64,000 nucleotides of DNA, taken from assembly GCF_020616515.1 (NCBI RefSeq), contig NZ_CP085135.1:1178001-1242000 (forward strand), read 5' to 3'. The stretch comes from Mesorhizobium sp. PAMC28654 (GTDB lineage: Bacteria > Pseudomonadota > Alphaproteobacteria > Rhizobiales > Rhizobiaceae). Under the pieces are notes generated by a model. The model was given only the letters and a program-made list of their open reading frames with translations. It ran no database searches and had not been told where the DNA came from. This document shows positions 49,614-58,784 of the stretch, one piece after another (within the stretch, counting starts at the first letter, position 1; each line of letters starts with the position of its first letter). The translations under genes were made by a program, and so were the position numbers.

Positions 49614-50636
49614 ATGCCGATGACGCACAAGACGATGGAGGAGTTTGCCCGTTCCTGCGGCGTCTCCCGGCCAACCCTTTCAAAGTATTTCGATGATCCG
49701 ACCAGCATCAAGCCTGCCACACGGCATCGGATCGAGGTTGCGCTACGCTCGTCCGACTACCAGCCCAATCTGTTTGCCCGGAACCTGAACCGCAAGCGAA
49801 CCCGCAGCATCGGCATCATGGTGCCAACGGTCGTCGACCCCTTCTATTCGGAGATGGTCAGCCGCATCGAGCTCAGACTGCGCGACGAGGGCTACTGGCC
49901 GATCGTGATCTCCTCGCACGGCTCGCGAGAACTCGAAGTCGAGGCAACGCGGACCATCCTGTCACTGAAGGTTTCCGGCGCCCTGATCGCGCCGCTCGGC
50001 GTGCGCTCGGACCACCGCACGCTGGAAAAGCTGACGCAGGCCATACCGGTCGTCTATTTCGACACTTATCTCGAAGGCGGAACGCCGTTCGTCGGCAACA
50101 ACAACAGCCAGAGCGTCTCGACAATCGTCGACTATCTCTGCCGCTCCGGCGACGCGCCGATCTATTTCGATATTCCGCACGTCAACCATAACTCTCCCGA
50201 GCGACTGAACAGCTATATGAGTTCCATGAAGCGGCTCGGGCAGGAGCCCGTCGTCATCGGCAATACCGACGACTACACGTGGGACTTCGAGCGGATCGGC
50301 TACGAACAGATGGAAAAAATGCTGGGCAATGGCGGCCTGCCGGGCAAGACCATTCTGTGCAACAACGACCGTCTCGCTTTCGGCGTGATGGCGGCCGCCT
50401 ACTCCCATGGCCTCAAGGTCGGGCGCAAAAGCGATTGCGACCTGCGCGTGGCGGCGCATGACGACCATCCGCTGAGTCGCTACACATGCCCGGCGCTGAC
50501 CACAATGGCCCAGGATTTCGCCTCGATGGCCGGGCGCAGCGTGGAAACGCTGCTGGCCCTGCTGAACGAGGATGGGACGGCGGTCGCACCGAAGGTCAAT
50601 CTCGACTCGACACTGGTCATGCGTCAGTCGGCCTGA
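49614..50636 (+). CDS. LacI-family transcription regulator of the sugar cluster
   Basis: 340 residues. N-terminal helix-turn-helix (TMEEFARSCGVSRPTLSKYF, then the hinge NLFARNLNRKRTRSIGIMVP) and a periplasmic-binding-protein-like effector domain (VDPFYSEMVSRIELRLRDEG; NNDRLAFGVMAAAYSHGL). I use ATG 49614, with GAGGG five bases upstream; the frame begins 30 codons earlier. Its end overlaps the convergent esterase gene by 13 bp. From position and the shared palindromes it probably represses the transporter operons to the right, with the sugar or a product as inducer. Confidence 0.9.
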   Translation: MPMTHKTMEEFARSCGVSRPTLSKYFDDPTSIKPATRHRIEVALRSSDYQPNLFARNLNRKRTRSIGIMVPTVVDPFYSEMVSRIELRLRDEGYWPIVISSHGSRELEVEATRTILSLKVSGALIAPLGVRSDHRTLEKLTQAIPVVYFDTYLEGGTPFVGNNNSQSVSTIVDYLCRSGDAPIYFDIPHVNHNSPERLNSYMSSMKRLGQEPVVIGNTDDYTWDFERIGYEQMEKMLGNGGLPGKTILCNNDRLAFGVMAAAYSHGLKVGRKSDCDLRVAAHDDHPLSRYTCPALTTMAQDFASMAGRSVETLLALLNEDGTAVAPKVNLDSTLVMRQSA

Positions 50637-51598
50637 CGCCCGAAAGCCGGATCGAAGGCGCGCCATGCGGCAACGGCGGCGGTCACCGCCTCGCGCGCCG
50701 CAGGACCATGGCGTCCCATCGAGACGAAGCCGTGGATCTGGCCGGGCCAGCGCCTGACGACAACGGGCACCTCGGCCTCCTCCAGACGCTTTGCATAAGC
50801 CTCGCCTTCATCGGCAAGGATGTCATGACCGGCGATCGCGACAAAAGCCGGCGCGACGCCGGCAAGACTGGCAGCCCTCAGCGGCGAAACGCGCCAATCC
50901 TGGATATCCGAGAGATCGCGAATATAGTGATCGCGAAACCAGGCCATTGTCGACGCCGTCAGACCGAAACCGTCGGCAAAGCGACGGTAACTGTCGGCTG
51001 TCTGGGAAGCATCCGTGTTGGGATAGAACAGGAGTTGCGCGGTTGGCGGGCTCTTTTCCTCACGGCAGAGAAGGCAAAGTACCGTGGCGAGATTGCCGCC
51101 GGCGCTGTCGCCGGCGACGGCGATCCGCCCAATGTCGATGCCGAGATCATCAGCGCAGGTCCGCATGAACGATAGCGACGCCCGGCAATCCTCGATGGCG
51201 GCGGGGAATTTGTGTTCAGGTGCCAGCCGGTAGTCCGCAGAGACCACAACGCAACCAGCCATTTTGGCAAACCAGCGGCAGATCTCGTCATGCGAATCGA
51301 GGTTGCCGATCACCCAGCCGCCGCCATGCAGATAGAGCAGTGCGGGGGCGCCGGCCGTGGGCGCCCCCTTCCCGCGATAAATCCGGAGCGGCAGCGACCC
51401 TCCGGGCCCCGCAATCGTGCGCTCGGCGAGCGAGGTCACCGGTTCGCGCGCGCCCTGAAGTTCAGGAAATCCCTCGTCATAGGCCCTGCGCGCCTCTTCC
51501 GGTGTGCCGGACTCGAACGGCGGCGCGGGCGCTTGCCGGCCGAGTTCGAGGACATGCCGGGCCTCGGGGTCGAGCAGGGATAAAGGCGACGTCGTCAT
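50624..51598 (-). CDS. Alpha/beta hydrolase, HSL-type esterase
   Basis: 324 residues of the hormone-sensitive-lipase (family IV) esterases. Oxyanion motif HGGGW, nucleophile Ser in GDSAGGNLA, acid Asp in GHDILADEG and His in GQIHGF are all present. No signal peptide, so cytosolic. It could remove acyl groups from an imported sugar, but this is only suggested by the neighbourhood. It lies 14 bp after the Gfo/Idh gene 51613-52761 and probably shares its transcript. Confidence 0.9.
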   Translation of the reverse strand: MTTSPLSLLDPEARHVLELGRQAPAPPFESGTPEEARRAYDEGFPELQGAREPVTSLAERTIAGPGGSLPLRIYRGKGAPTAGAPALLYLHGGGWVIGNLDSHDEICRWFAKMAGCVVVSADYRLAPEHKFPAAIEDCRASLSFMRTCADDLGIDIGRIAVAGDSAGGNLATVLCLLCREEKSPPTAQLLFYPNTDASQTADSYRRFADGFGLTASTMAWFRDHYIRDLSDIQDWRVSPLRAASLAGVAPAFVAIAGHDILADEGEAYAKRLEEAEVPVVVRRWPGQIHGFVSMGRHGPAAREAVTAAVAAWRAFDPAFGRQAD

Positions 51599-51612
51599 GG
51601 AAACCGCCCCTC

Positions 51613-52761
51613 TCAGGCAAGCAGGCTCGCCGCCTCATCCTCCTGGAGAAGCGGCGGCTGATCGACCGTTCCATTGACCGCGACGGATTCACGGTGTTCG
51701 CCCGAGGCCAGAATTGCCTCCATGATCTCAAGCACATGAAGGGCGAGATCGCCGGATGCGCGCGGCTTTCTTCCGGTCTTCAGTGCGCGCGCAAGATCGG
51801 CGACGCCGAGCATGCGGTAATTGGCGCGATCGGGCGCGGCGTAGGGCCAGTTAACAGCGCCGTAGAGTTCGCTTTCGCTTCGGAACTCCGTCCATTCGGC
51901 GCCACGCTCCGACAGCGAAATCGTGCCGCCGAACGTATCCGGGTCGGGCAGCCTGAGCGAACCTTCCGTGCCGTGAAGCTCGATCGGATGATTGGAATGC
52001 TTGAACACATCCCAGGAAGCGCCGAAGGTGACTGTGGCGCCGGAGCGGAACTCCAGCAGCGACAGGATGTTCGTCGGCGTGCCGACCTTGAAAGTGGTGT
52101 TATTGAAAGGACCTTCGGCGGTGATCAGGCGCTCTTCCTGGCCGCGCGTCGCCATCGCCATGACGCGAGCCACCGGCCCAAGCAGATTGACGAGCATCGT
52201 CAGATAGTAAGGGCCCATGTCGAAGACCGGCCCACCGCCCGGCTGGTAGTAGAATTGCGGATTGGGATGCCAATGCTCCATGCCGCGCCCCATCATGAAG
52301 GCTGTTCCGGTCACCGCGCGACCGATCGCGCCTTCTTCCACGAACCGGCGCGCGCGCCGGCCGGCGGCGCCAAGGAACGTGTCTGGTGCGGAGCCCAGCA
52401 GCAGGCCGCGCTGTGCGGCCTCGGCGACAAGGCGGCGTCCGTCGCTGGCCGAAGTCGCCAGTGGTTTTTCGGTGAAGACATGCTTTCCGGCCGAAAGCGC
52501 TGAAACCGAAACGTCGAAATGCGCCGACGGGATGGTCAGGTTGAGGACAAGGTCGACCTCAGGATCAGCCAGAAGCGCATCCACGCTGACGGCACGGATG
52601 CCATATTCGCTGGCACGCAAGGCTGCCAGTTCCGTGGAAATGTCGGCGCATGCCCGCAATTCCACACCGGCGAAGAGCGCCGCATTGCGCAGATAGGTCA
52701 TCGATATGTTGCCGCAGCCGATGACGCCGATGCCGAGCTTGTCCTTTGAATTCGCGGGCAT
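51613..52761 (-). CDS. Gfo/Idh/MocA-family oxidoreductase
   Basis: 382 residues. Rossmann fold GIGVIGCGNISMTYLRNA at the start, catalytic-lysine motif TEKPLA near residue 100, and FDMGPYYLTMLVNLLG in the substrate domain. It probably oxidises a sugar or sugar derivative with NAD(P). ATG 52761 has GGGAGG and AGGA upstream; the frame starts 17 codons earlier. It is transcribed away from the transporter operon, and the shared 175-bp gap holds the operator-like block, so both may be co-regulated. Confidence 0.9.
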   Translation of the reverse strand: MPANSKDKLGIGVIGCGNISMTYLRNAALFAGVELRACADISTELAALRASEYGIRAVSVDALLADPEVDLVLNLTIPSAHFDVSVSALSAGKHVFTEKPLATSASDGRRLVAEAAQRGLLLGSAPDTFLGAAGRRARRFVEEGAIGRAVTGTAFMMGRGMEHWHPNPQFYYQPGGGPVFDMGPYYLTMLVNLLGPVARVMAMATRGQEERLITAEGPFNNTTFKVGTPTNILSLLEFRSGATVTFGASWDVFKHSNHPIELHGTEGSLRLPDPDTFGGTISLSERGAEWTEFRSESELYGAVNWPYAAPDRANYRMLGVADLARALKTGRKPRASGDLALHVLEIMEAILASGEHRESVAVNGTVDQPPLLQEDEAASLLA

Positions 52762-52830
52762 TTCTATCCTACCTCCCAAACGTCCTGATGCCTTGTCCGA
52801 GCCTCTGCACAAGCAGCAGGCCTTGCTCGA

Positions 52831-52898
52831 AAGCCGCTATACAGCATTTTAAATCTTGACGCGCGTAAAATTTTTATAGAACATGCGAACATGCTGGC
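52831..52898. promoter_or_regulatory. Operator/promoter block of the CUT1 operon
   Basis: A 68-bp block that recurs at 62525-62592 (57 of 68 positions equal, no gaps). Its core, TTGACGCGCGTAAA at 52856-52869, fits the palindrome TTRACRCGYGTYAA with one mismatch. The TTGACG part also looks like a -35 box, so a bound repressor would block RNA polymerase. It lies between divergent genes and could serve both. Confidence 0.7.
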
Positions 52899-52936
52899 GC
52901 ACAATATCGGGAGGTTGCCAGCCCAAGGAGGAGAAA

Positions 52937-54283
52937 ATGACTGACATGAAAAAAGGGCCGGTTTCCGGCTCGAAGCCTGCTGCTCACGTCACGATCGCGG
53001 ACCGCAGGCAGTTTCTCATTGGAAGTGCCGGCCTCTTGGGCGCGGCAACTCTTGGCATGGCCACGGGACTGGGAGTTCGCAAGGCTCGCGCCCAGTCGCG
53101 CGCCGAAATCAGTTTTGCCAGCGCCGCCTTCTTCGGCAAGGAAACCTTTGGCGATCTGATCAAGGCCTTCAACGAATCGCAGGACCGCGTTCTCGTCAAG
53201 AACATCGAACTCCCGCCACCAAGCTCCTCTACCGAGGTTTATCAGGGCCTCGTCCAGCAGTTGGCCCGCCGCAACGGTACGCCCGACGTGTTCAGCCAGG
53301 ACGTGATCTGGATCGCCGGCTTTGCCGCGGCAGGCTGGGCACTGCCGCTCGACCAGTATTTTCCAGCCGACAAGCGGAGCGCTTACTTCGAGGGAACCCT
53401 CAACGCCTGCACCTATGGCGGCAAGCTCACCGCCCTGCCCTGGTTCATGGATTCGGGCATGTTCTATTACCGCAAGGACGTGCTGGAGAAGCATGGCGGC
53501 AAGGTGCCGGACAACTGGGCGGACATGGCCACCATCGCCGCCGCCGCGCAGAAGGCCGGCGATATCGACTTCGGCTATCTCTGGCAGGGCAAGCAGGCCG
53601 AGGTCCTGGTCTGCGACGCGGTCGAGATCATCACCTCCAACAATGGCGCCATCCTTGCGCCGGACGGCAAATCGTCGCTGATCAACCAGAAAGGCGCGGT
53701 GGAAGCGATCCAGTTCCTGCACGACACCATTGCAACGACGAAGATCAGCCCGCAGGATGTGCTGTCCTGGGATGAAGAGCCGTCGCGCCAACCGTTCACC
53801 TCAGGCAAGGCGATGTTCATGCGCAACTGGTCCTACGTCTACCCGATCGCCCAGGATGCCAAGGCATCGCAGGTTGTCGACAAGGTTGGCGTCGCGCCAC
53901 TGCCGTCGTTCCCGGGCGGCAAGAGCTCGGCCTGCCTCGGCGGCTACCAGCTCGGCGTCAACGCCAACTCCAAGCAGCGTGAAGCCGCGATAGAACTGCT
54001 CACCTGGCTGTCGTCGAGCGAGACCCAGCACCGCATCGCCTTGAACTTCGGCCTTGCGCCGACACGCCCGGCGCTTTTCCAGGACGAGAAGATCAAGGCC
54101 GAGCAGCCATTCATGGCGAGCCTCGAAAAGGTGTTCACCGGCGCCACCGCACGGCCGATAACACCCGAATACGCCAAGGTGACGCTTGCCTTGCAGTCGG
54201 GCATCTCCAAGGCGCTGGTCTCGGGCAACGTCCAGGCCGAGATGGATGCGCTGGCCGCGCAAATCAACAAGATTGTCGGCTGA
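52937..54283 (+). CDS. Sugar ABC transporter substrate-binding protein (CUT1 type)
   Basis: 448 residues. The N-terminus has a twin-arginine-like motif (DRRQFLIG, Arg23-Arg24) followed by a hydrophobic stretch and an ARAQ cleavage region, so export by Tat is likely. The mature part is a family 1 solute-binding protein: FGDLIKAFNESQD, PWFMDSGMFYYRKDVLEKHG, FTSGKAMFMRNWSYVYP. It captures a sugar or glycoside in the periplasm for the two permeases that follow. ATG 52937 has AAGGAGGAG upstream. First gene of a ten-gene operon. Confidence 0.93.
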   Translation: MTDMKKGPVSGSKPAAHVTIADRRQFLIGSAGLLGAATLGMATGLGVRKARAQSRAEISFASAAFFGKETFGDLIKAFNESQDRVLVKNIELPPPSSSTEVYQGLVQQLARRNGTPDVFSQDVIWIAGFAAAGWALPLDQYFPADKRSAYFEGTLNACTYGGKLTALPWFMDSGMFYYRKDVLEKHGGKVPDNWADMATIAAAAQKAGDIDFGYLWQGKQAEVLVCDAVEIITSNNGAILAPDGKSSLINQKGAVEAIQFLHDTIATTKISPQDVLSWDEEPSRQPFTSGKAMFMRNWSYVYPIAQDAKASQVVDKVGVAPLPSFPGGKSSACLGGYQLGVNANSKQREAAIELLTWLSSSETQHRIALNFGLAPTRPALFQDEKIKAEQPFMASLEKVFTGATARPITPEYAKVTLALQSGISKALVSGNVQAEMDALAAQINKIVG

Positions 54284-54287
54284 ACCC

Positions 54288-55220
54288 ATGTCCGCGGCGG
54301 TTGATGTTTCTGGCACCGGCCGGCCGCGGAGGTTTGGCAAGGCGCTTCCGGGCACCCTCTGGGCCCTGCTCCTGCTGACGCCGGCATTGGTGTCGCTGGC
54401 GTCGGTGTCCTTCTATCCGATCGTCAACGGGCTCTATCTCTCGCTCACCAACACGTCGCTGATCACCCAGGAGCACGAGTTCTCGGGCTTTGCCAACTAT
54501 GTGCAGCTGTGGGGCGACGCACAGTTCTGGAATGCATGGTGGCACACCATGTGGTTCACCCTGGCGTCGACGACATTGGAAACAGTGATCGGCCTCGGTA
54601 TGGCGCTCATCCTGTGTGAGGCCTTCAAGGGCCGCGGCCTGGTTCGCGCCGCCATGCTGGTGCCCTGGGCGATGCCCACCGTCGTCACGTCCAAGATGTT
54701 CGGCTGGCTGTTCGACGGCCAGAACGGCATCATCAACTACATCCTGCTGCACGCCGGACTGATCGACCAGAACGTCAACTGGTATGGCTCCACGCAAACA
54801 GCGATGACCACCATCATCATCGCCGATGTCTGGAAGACCACACCATTCATGGCGTTGCTGCTTCTGACCGGCCTGCAGACCGTGCCCAACTCGCTGATCG
54901 AGGCGGCGCGCATGGATGGCGCCAAGGGGTGGATCACCTTCTGGTACATCCGCCTGCCGCTGCTGATGCCAACATTACTGATCGCCGGCCTGTTTCGCGC
55001 GCTCGATGCCTTTCGCGTCTTCGACCTTGTCTATGTGCTGACCGGAGGCGGCCCCGCCGACTCGACCGAGACGTTGTCCACCCTGTCCTACAAGGTGCTC
55101 TTCTCGACATTGCAGTTCGGCTATGGCTCGGCCGTATCGACGGCGATGTTCGTCACCGAGGGCATCATCGCACTGGCATTCTGCCTCTATCTCGTCAGGC
55201 AGATCAGGAGAGCGCAATGA
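54288..55220 (+). CDS. Sugar ABC transporter permease 1 (CUT1)
   Basis: 310 residues, six membrane segments, MalF type. The ATPase-contact EAA loop reads EAARMDGAKGWITFWYIRLP. It starts 4 bp after the binding-protein gene (ATG 54288) and overlaps the next permease by four bases, so the two should form a heterodimer. The open frame extends upstream into the binding-protein gene without support. Confidence 0.94.
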   Translation: MSAAVDVSGTGRPRRFGKALPGTLWALLLLTPALVSLASVSFYPIVNGLYLSLTNTSLITQEHEFSGFANYVQLWGDAQFWNAWWHTMWFTLASTTLETVIGLGMALILCEAFKGRGLVRAAMLVPWAMPTVVTSKMFGWLFDGQNGIINYILLHAGLIDQNVNWYGSTQTAMTTIIIADVWKTTPFMALLLLTGLQTVPNSLIEAARMDGAKGWITFWYIRLPLLMPTLLIAGLFRALDAFRVFDLVYVLTGGGPADSTETLSTLSYKVLFSTLQFGYGSAVSTAMFVTEGIIALAFCLYLVRQIRRAQ

Positions 55221-56053
55221 ACGACACGCGCTCGCCACTGCAGAGCATCGCTATCTATCTCGGTGCCTTGCTGATCCTGATCTGGTCCGCCGGCCCGTTC
55301 CTGTGGCAGTTCTCGACGTCGTTCCAGCTCGACAAGGCGCTGACCTCGGGCTCGCCGTCGCTGATCCCCTCGCCATTCACGCTTGAGCACTACTACAACG
55401 CCTTCATCGAGAAGCAGCTGCACCGCTATGTCTGGAACTCGCTGGTGGTCTCGCTGGCCACGACGTTCCTGTGTCTCTTCGTTGGCTCGCTGGCCGCCTT
55501 CGCGCTGTCGCGGCTCAACATCAAGGGCCGCTTCGGCATCCTGATGGTCATCCTTTCGGTGTCGATGTTCCCGCAGATCGCGCTGGTCGGGCCGCTCTAC
55601 CTGGTGGCGAGCAATCTCGGCCTGCTCGACACCTACACCGCGCTGATCATCACCTATCTGGCGCTCGGGCTGCCGCTCGTCACCTGGGTTCTGTTCGGCT
55701 ATTTCGAGACGCTGCCGCGCGAGATCGACGAGGCGGCGCGCATGGACGGCGTCAGCGTTCTGGGCCTGCTCTGGCACATCATCCTGCCGATGTCGTTGCC
55801 CAGCCTGGTGACGACCGGCCTGCTCGCCTTCATCACCGCCTGGAACGAATTCCTGTTCGCCCTCGCCTTCACCTCAAACATCGACCACCAGACGATTCCC
55901 GTCGGCATCGCCAATTTCACCAACCTCTATTACGTGCCCTGGGGCGACATCGCCGCGGCTTCGGCGGTCGTCACCGTTCCCTTGATCGTGCTGGTACTCT
56001 TCTTCCAGCGGCACATCATCGAAGGACTGACGCAGGGCGGCATCAAGGAATGA
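55217..56053 (+). CDS. Sugar ABC transporter permease 2 (CUT1)
   Basis: 278 residues, six membrane segments, MalG type; the EAA loop is EAARMDGVSVLGLLWHIILP. The ATG at 55217 overlaps the stop of permease 1 (ATGA) and has AGGAGAG upstream. A longer frame into the first permease is not supported. Confidence 0.94.
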   Translation: MNDTRSPLQSIAIYLGALLILIWSAGPFLWQFSTSFQLDKALTSGSPSLIPSPFTLEHYYNAFIEKQLHRYVWNSLVVSLATTFLCLFVGSLAAFALSRLNIKGRFGILMVILSVSMFPQIALVGPLYLVASNLGLLDTYTALIITYLALGLPLVTWVLFGYFETLPREIDEAARMDGVSVLGLLWHIILPMSLPSLVTTGLLAFITAWNEFLFALAFTSNIDHQTIPVGIANFTNLYYVPWGDIAAASAVVTVPLIVLVLFFQRHIIEGLTQGGIKE

Positions 56054-56057
56054 AAGC

Positions 56058-56879
56058 ATGACCAAGAAAGACCTGAAAGTCGGTTGCCAGACCTTTACCT
56101 GGGAGATGCTCGGAGACCATTTTACCGGCGGTCCCGACGATCTCCTGAAGGCGATCGCCAATGGCGGTTACGCCGGCATCGAGATCACCGACACGATGAT
56201 CGGCCGCTATGCCGACAGGCCCTCGGAATTCGCCGCCGCACTGAAGTCGTCCGGCCTCACCCTCGTCTCCTTCGCCTTCGGCTCCAAGAGCGGCTTTACG
56301 CTGAAGGACAGGATCAATGCCGATCTTGAAGCAGCACAACGCTGGATCGATTTCGCGTCCGCATTTCCCGGTGCGCTCGTCTCCATCGGCTCGGCCACTG
56401 TCGTGTCCGACGGCCCGCGCGAAGACAAGTTCGCCATCGCGGCCGAGTTCTACAACAGGGCCGGCGAACTGGGGCGCAAGGCGGGCGTCGATGTCGCTGT
56501 TCATCCGAGCTCCCATCACAACACGCTACTGTTCGACCGCGCCGACTACGACCGAATTTTCGGGCTGATCGATCCATCGCTGGTCGGCTGGGTGCCGGAT
56601 ACCGGCCACATCCTGCGCGGCCATGCCGACATGGCGGACACGCTCACCACCTACCGCGACCGCATCCGCTACGTGCACCTGAAGGATGTCGATGCCGCTG
56701 GCACCTGGGCGATGCTGGGCAAGGGCATCTGCGACACCCCAGCGGTGATCAAGATCGCCGCCGCAGCACCGAACTTCAACGGCTGGCTGGTGCTGGAAGA
56801 GGAATCCGAGACAGCGGCCGCCGATCCGGCCGCCGCGGTCAAGACCAACCGACAGGCCATGCGCAACTACGGCGCGTGA
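56058..56879 (+). CDS. Sugar phosphate isomerase/epimerase-like TIM barrel (first)
   Basis: 273 residues of the AP-endonuclease-2/xylose-isomerase-like TIM-barrel family, resembling inosose dehydratase-type enzymes. Metal-site candidates: VAVHPSSHHN, GWVPDTGHILRG (Asp), RYVHLKDVD (His), WLVLEEESE (Glu). It may isomerise, epimerise or dehydrate the oxidised sugar made by the neighbouring dehydrogenase. It begins 4 bp after the permease gene. Confidence 0.88.
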   Translation: MTKKDLKVGCQTFTWEMLGDHFTGGPDDLLKAIANGGYAGIEITDTMIGRYADRPSEFAAALKSSGLTLVSFAFGSKSGFTLKDRINADLEAAQRWIDFASAFPGALVSIGSATVVSDGPREDKFAIAAEFYNRAGELGRKAGVDVAVHPSSHHNTLLFDRADYDRIFGLIDPSLVGWVPDTGHILRGHADMADTLTTYRDRIRYVHLKDVDAAGTWAMLGKGICDTPAVIKIAAAAPNFNGWLVLEEESETAAADPAAAVKTNRQAMRNYGA

Positions 56880-56889
56880 GGACGAAGCC

Positions 56890-57966
56890 ATGATCCGGAA
56901 ACAAGAGCGTCGTCTTCGTGTCGGTGTGCTCGGCTGCGGCCCGATCGCGCAATTCGCCCATCTCGAATCCTGCGTGAAAGCAGGGAATGCGGATCTCTAT
57001 GCGATCTGTGATGCCGCGCCCGACCTGCTGGCGCGCATGGGTGCGACTTATGAACCGCGGAAGATGTATGGCGACTATGATGCCATGCTGGCCGACCCGG
57101 AGCTTGAGGCGGTGATTGTAGCCACCTCGGACGCCTATCACGTTCCGATGTCGATCAAGGCTCTGGAAGCCGGCAAGCATGTGCTGTGCGAAAAGCCGAT
57201 CGGCGTGTCGGTCGAAGAGGGTCAAAAGCTCGCCGATGCGGTCAAGCGCTCCGGCAAGGTGCTGCAGGTCGGCCACATGAAGCGCTTCGACCCTGCGCTT
57301 GAAGCGGCGCGCGATTTCGTGCGCGACGAGATGGGTGAAATCCTGGCGCTCAAGGCCTGGTACTGCGACTCCACTCACCGCTACACCAACACCGACGCGA
57401 TCCAGCCGCTGCCCGTCACCAGCAAGCTGGCGCGCAAGCCGGCCGGCAATCCAAAGGCTGATCTCAGGCAATATTTCATGCTGGCGCATGGCTCGCATCT
57501 AGTCGACACCGCGCGCTTCCTGTGCGGCGAGATCGTCGCGGTCCGTGCCCGCCTCAACGAGCGTTTCGGCGCCTATTGCTGGTTCGTCGAGACGGAATTC
57601 GCCAATGGGGCGCTTGGCCATCTCGACCTCACCGTTGCCGTGCGGATGGACTGGCACGAAGGTTTCCAGCTCTATGGTGAGAACGGCTCGGTGATCGCGA
57701 AGACCTTCAACCCCTGGTATTTCCGGGCAAGCGAGGTCGACATTTTTCACGAGAAGGACGCGACGTCGCGAAGGCCGCTTGGCGCCGACGGCCATTTCTT
57801 CAGGCGGCAGCTCGAAGGCCTCGCCGACACCGTGCTTGACGGCGCGCCGCTGCGTGGCGCCAACGTCGAGGACGGGCTCGCCTCGATCCGAGCCATGGTA
57901 GCGATCGCACGTTCGGTCGAGACCGGGCGGCGCGTCGAGATCGCATCCGTGACGGGAGCGGTCTGA
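56890..57966 (+). CDS. Gfo/Idh/MocA-family oxidoreductase (operon member)
   Basis: 358 residues. GVLGCGPIAQFAHLESC is the nucleotide-binding start, CEKPIGVSVEEG the catalytic-lysine motif, and LAHGSHLVDTARFLCGE carries the substrate-domain His and Asp. NAD(P)-dependent oxidation of a sugar hydroxyl is likely. Pairing with a TIM-barrel isomerase recalls the 3-keto-glycoside and inositol routes, but the substrate is unknown. It overlaps the next gene by one base. Confidence 0.92.
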   Translation: MIRKQERRLRVGVLGCGPIAQFAHLESCVKAGNADLYAICDAAPDLLARMGATYEPRKMYGDYDAMLADPELEAVIVATSDAYHVPMSIKALEAGKHVLCEKPIGVSVEEGQKLADAVKRSGKVLQVGHMKRFDPALEAARDFVRDEMGEILALKAWYCDSTHRYTNTDAIQPLPVTSKLARKPAGNPKADLRQYFMLAHGSHLVDTARFLCGEIVAVRARLNERFGAYCWFVETEFANGALGHLDLTVAVRMDWHEGFQLYGENGSVIAKTFNPWYFRASEVDIFHEKDATSRRPLGADGHFFRRQLEGLADTVLDGAPLRGANVEDGLASIRAMVAIARSVETGRRVEIASVTGAV

Positions 57967-58784
57967 TGCGGATAGGGGTGTTCGCCAAGACCTTTCCGGG
58001 AAGCGAACCGGCCGGCGTGCTGGCGGCGGTCCGCGACGCCGGGTTTGCCGTCACCCAGTTCAATCTCGCCTGCGCCGGGCTGCCATCGATGCCCGATGCG
58101 GTTCCAGACGACGCCATCGGCGCCATCGCGGCGGCCGCGAAGTCCTCGGGGATCGCCCTGGTCGCGCTTTCGGGCACCTACAACATGGCCCACCCGGACA
58201 AGGCGGTGCGCGACGACGGCCTGCGACGACTTGCCGTGATCATCGAGGCTGCAGCGGCACTTTCCATTCCGCTGGTTACCCTGTGCACGGGAACGCGCAA
58301 CGCCGACGACCAATGGGCTCATCATCCCGACAACGCCGATCCTTCGGCTTGGGCCGACATGGCGGTGGAAATGGCAAAGGCGCTGGAGTTCGCCGAGCGT
58401 CACGGCGTCGATCTCGGCATCGAACCGGAACAGGCCAACATCGTCACGTCGGCTGACGACGCGATGCGTCTCATTGCCGAGATGGGCTCGACACACCTTC
58501 GTATCGTGCTCGATCCGGCGAACCTGTTCGAACAGGCGAACGCCGAGCAGGCACGCATCATCGTCGCCGAGGCAGTCGAACGCACGGCCGGTCACGTCGC
58601 CATGGCCCATGCCAAGGACCGTTTCGCCGACGGCCGCTTTGCCACCGCTGGCCAGGGCGTCGTCGACTTTGCGGATTTCGTCTCGCGGTTCAAGGCAACC
58701 GGCTTCGACGGGCCGCTGGTCACGCACGGACTTTCGGCGGGTGAAGCGCCTGGCGTCGCCCGGTTCCTCAAGGGGCTGGTCTGA
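57966..58784 (+). CDS. Sugar phosphate isomerase/epimerase-like TIM barrel (second)
   Basis: 272 residues, the same fold as the enzyme at 56058 but only distantly similar. Metal ligands expected in this family: Glu in LGIEPEQ, Asp in IVLDPANLF, His in MAHAKDR. The usual last Glu position reads VTHGLSAGE, where a His stands instead, so metal binding or chemistry may differ. One-base overlaps on both sides show tight coupling. Confidence 0.87.
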   Translation: MRIGVFAKTFPGSEPAGVLAAVRDAGFAVTQFNLACAGLPSMPDAVPDDAIGAIAAAAKSSGIALVALSGTYNMAHPDKAVRDDGLRRLAVIIEAAAALSIPLVTLCTGTRNADDQWAHHPDNADPSAWADMAVEMAKALEFAERHGVDLGIEPEQANIVTSADDAMRLIAEMGSTHLRIVLDPANLFEQANAEQARIIVAEAVERTAGHVAMAHAKDRFADGRFATAGQGVVDFADFVSRFKATGFDGPLVTHGLSAGEAPGVARFLKGLV

